Positions 62,888 through 64,000 of a DNA stretch of 64,000 nt are shown piece after piece (position 1 is the first letter of the stretch; each line of letters opens with the position of its first letter). The stretch is from Hyposmocoma kahamanoa (taxonomy: Eukaryota > Arthropoda > Insecta > Lepidoptera > Cosmopterigidae), in contig NW_020653333.1 in assembly GCF_003589595.1 (NCBI RefSeq), positions 3,773,309-3,837,308 of the forward strand. The letters are read 5' to 3'. The notes beneath the pieces were generated by a model. That model did no database searches and was not told where the DNA came from. It worked only from the letters and a program-made list of their open reading frames with translations. A program made the translations under genes and the position numbers.

Positions 62888-63066
62888 TCCTGTCGGCTCC
62901 CTTCTCGAAGTTATTTTTGCCAAACTGGATATTTTGCCCAAGATAGATAATACACGATCTCAAGAATAGCCCCATTTACAATTACAGGTCCCGGAATCAC
63001 ATGTGTGTTGAACGTAAATTTTGTTTTGTTCAAGTTCATCTCGAGGCGTACTCGAGAATTGTTTTG
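62888..63066 (-). pseudogene. RTE reverse transcriptase internal fragment
   Basis: Minus strand reads RMNLNKTKFTFNTHVIPGPV then IVNGAILEIV and, after a shift, NNFEKGADR. It matches the RTE region that comes just before QLGWAAFGKL (start of the fragment at 54676-55254). Truncated on both sides. Confidence 0.72.
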
Positions 63067-63425
63067 TTACATTCGTCGATTTCTTAATTGATAAAATGTA
63101 CGAGCAAACCGTTAAAATTCTACCAGTATCAAAGTTTCCGAAGTAAACCCAATATTAAATAAACCACCTGCTCTGGTCATTAACGATATAGCTCAACGTT
63201 CACTCCGCGATCGGTTATTTAGATAAATGTCGACATTTACATATTGCCTGCCACATCGATGTTAATGTATAATCTCAAATGCCTCGTAAAACCGATCAAC
63301 GGTATTAAACGCTGTTACGTTTGCATGTGGCAGTGCGTAATACGGAACAAGATTTAGTACATAAATACCGGAAATTATTTTTATTCTTTTTGATTGGTGA
63401 TTAGAGACTGTATAAACATTTTTTT
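63067..63425. other. Unassigned DNA
   Basis: No features recognised. Confidence 0.4.
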
Positions 63426-64000
63426 TTAATAATTTTTTTTTTTAAGTCAAAAACTTCATGAAGCGGAACTCAGAGGCCGAGTGATTTTCCTCTGTACCCC
63501 TCTTCGTCGACGGCTTAGCGGTGGCAACTGCTAGTTATGCAATGCACAACGGGAGCACGTGCGCGAGCCCACCTCTCCGGTATCTATCTGGACAAAAGGG
63601 AGAATGCTCTACACCCGTAGGTGCTCACCCAAGGCACTAACCTTATGAAAACCGGATGAAGTCTGTGTCAAAGGGCTTATCTAGGGTCAGGACCGATAAG
63701 GCCCCTGTGCAAGTTTACTTGCATAAGTAATAGTGCCCTTCCCGTGTAACCAAAAGGTTGGATAGGAAGAGGCACTACAATATAAAAACTTAATAGAAGA
63801 TATGGGACTATACCCCTCTACGAATCGTAGACGATGCTGATCTCTAAGGAAGTCATGTTAGCGTTGAAGTAAATCTAGTAATTAATAATAATAGCACAAT
63901 TTGAATCATAGATCTCTCGAATTGACATACTAACAAGATATATTAGTAAAATGGACGAGAGCTTAAAAATATTCAGAACCATAAATTTAGGGAAATGCGA
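63426..64000. other. GC-rich block, perhaps a retroelement leader, cut by window end
   Basis: 63465-63760 is GC-rich and punctuated by stops in all frames (gaactcagaggccgagtg ... aggaagaggcactac). It is followed by ATG at 63951 with 16 codons to the window edge (MDESLKIFRTINLGKC). It looks like a LINE 5' UTR leading into an ORF, but I cannot name it from this much. Confidence 0.3.

Overview
This is animal nuclear DNA, almost certainly from a moth or butterfly (Lepidoptera). It is AT-rich, gene-poor and packed with old transposable elements. The assignment rests on repeats I recognise as typical of Lepidoptera: an RTE retrotransposon 3' end with a CATCATCAT tail (54661-55240), a 'gtgacgggacgaacaagtcgtgcgcctgg' type interspersed repeat (called REP-A here), an 'aaccgacttcaaaaaagg' inverted-repeat element (REP-B), and several tRNA-derived SINEs. 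There are no bacterial genes, operons, CRISPR arrays or rRNA genes.

Layout. 0.5-1.3 kb: a Tc1/mariner-type MITE. 1.65-5.9 kb (minus): a nearly complete two-ORF non-LTR retrotransposon, the only apparently intact autonomous element; its ORF1 stop and ORF2 start overlap as TAATG. 6-14 kb: truncated non-LTR reverse transcriptases, a PIF/Harbinger MITE and a tRNA-containing fold-back element. 14-21 kb: REP-B, an ACGAC-rich TIR element, a 1.6-kb Tc1 transposon with one internal deletion, and a degenerate tandem array of about 130-bp units. It also holds one candidate spliced exon (19649-19854, minus), the best hint of a gene that is not an obvious transposon. 21-33 kb: SINEs, REP-A copies, RTE fragments, a weak THAP-like ORF, a 12-bp minisatellite, and an RNase H-type LINE end inserted beside an ORF1 remnant. 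33-36 kb: three TIR elements: a Harbinger-like deletion derivative with a fossil MADF exon, a piggyBac-like MITE, and a P-like mini-element with a THAP start and a perfect 8-bp target duplication. 38-46 kb: a hAT MITE family (three copies with 8-bp duplications) and many LINE 3' ends. 46-64 kb: SINEs, a piggyBac-like MITE inside a reverse transcriptase, the RTE 3' end, and a three-layer nest of LINE insertions at 59.4-61.4 kb.

The genes do not work together as a pathway. The proteins are retrotransposon ORF1, endonuclease/reverse transcriptase/RNase H and DNA transposase or accessory domains, nearly all truncated or broken. The history can be read from target-site duplications and from insertions of one family inside another. 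I found no convincing undescribed multi-gene system. The most informative items are small: the P-like THAP mini-element, the Harbinger MADF fossil, the hAT MITE with its empty site in the same window, the TTAA MITE whose removal rejoins an RT frame, the tRNA-bearing fold-back family, and the candidate spliced exon. All family names come from reading the sequence; nothing was searched against a database. Most repeat boundaries are good to about 5-20 bases unless a target-site duplication fixes them.
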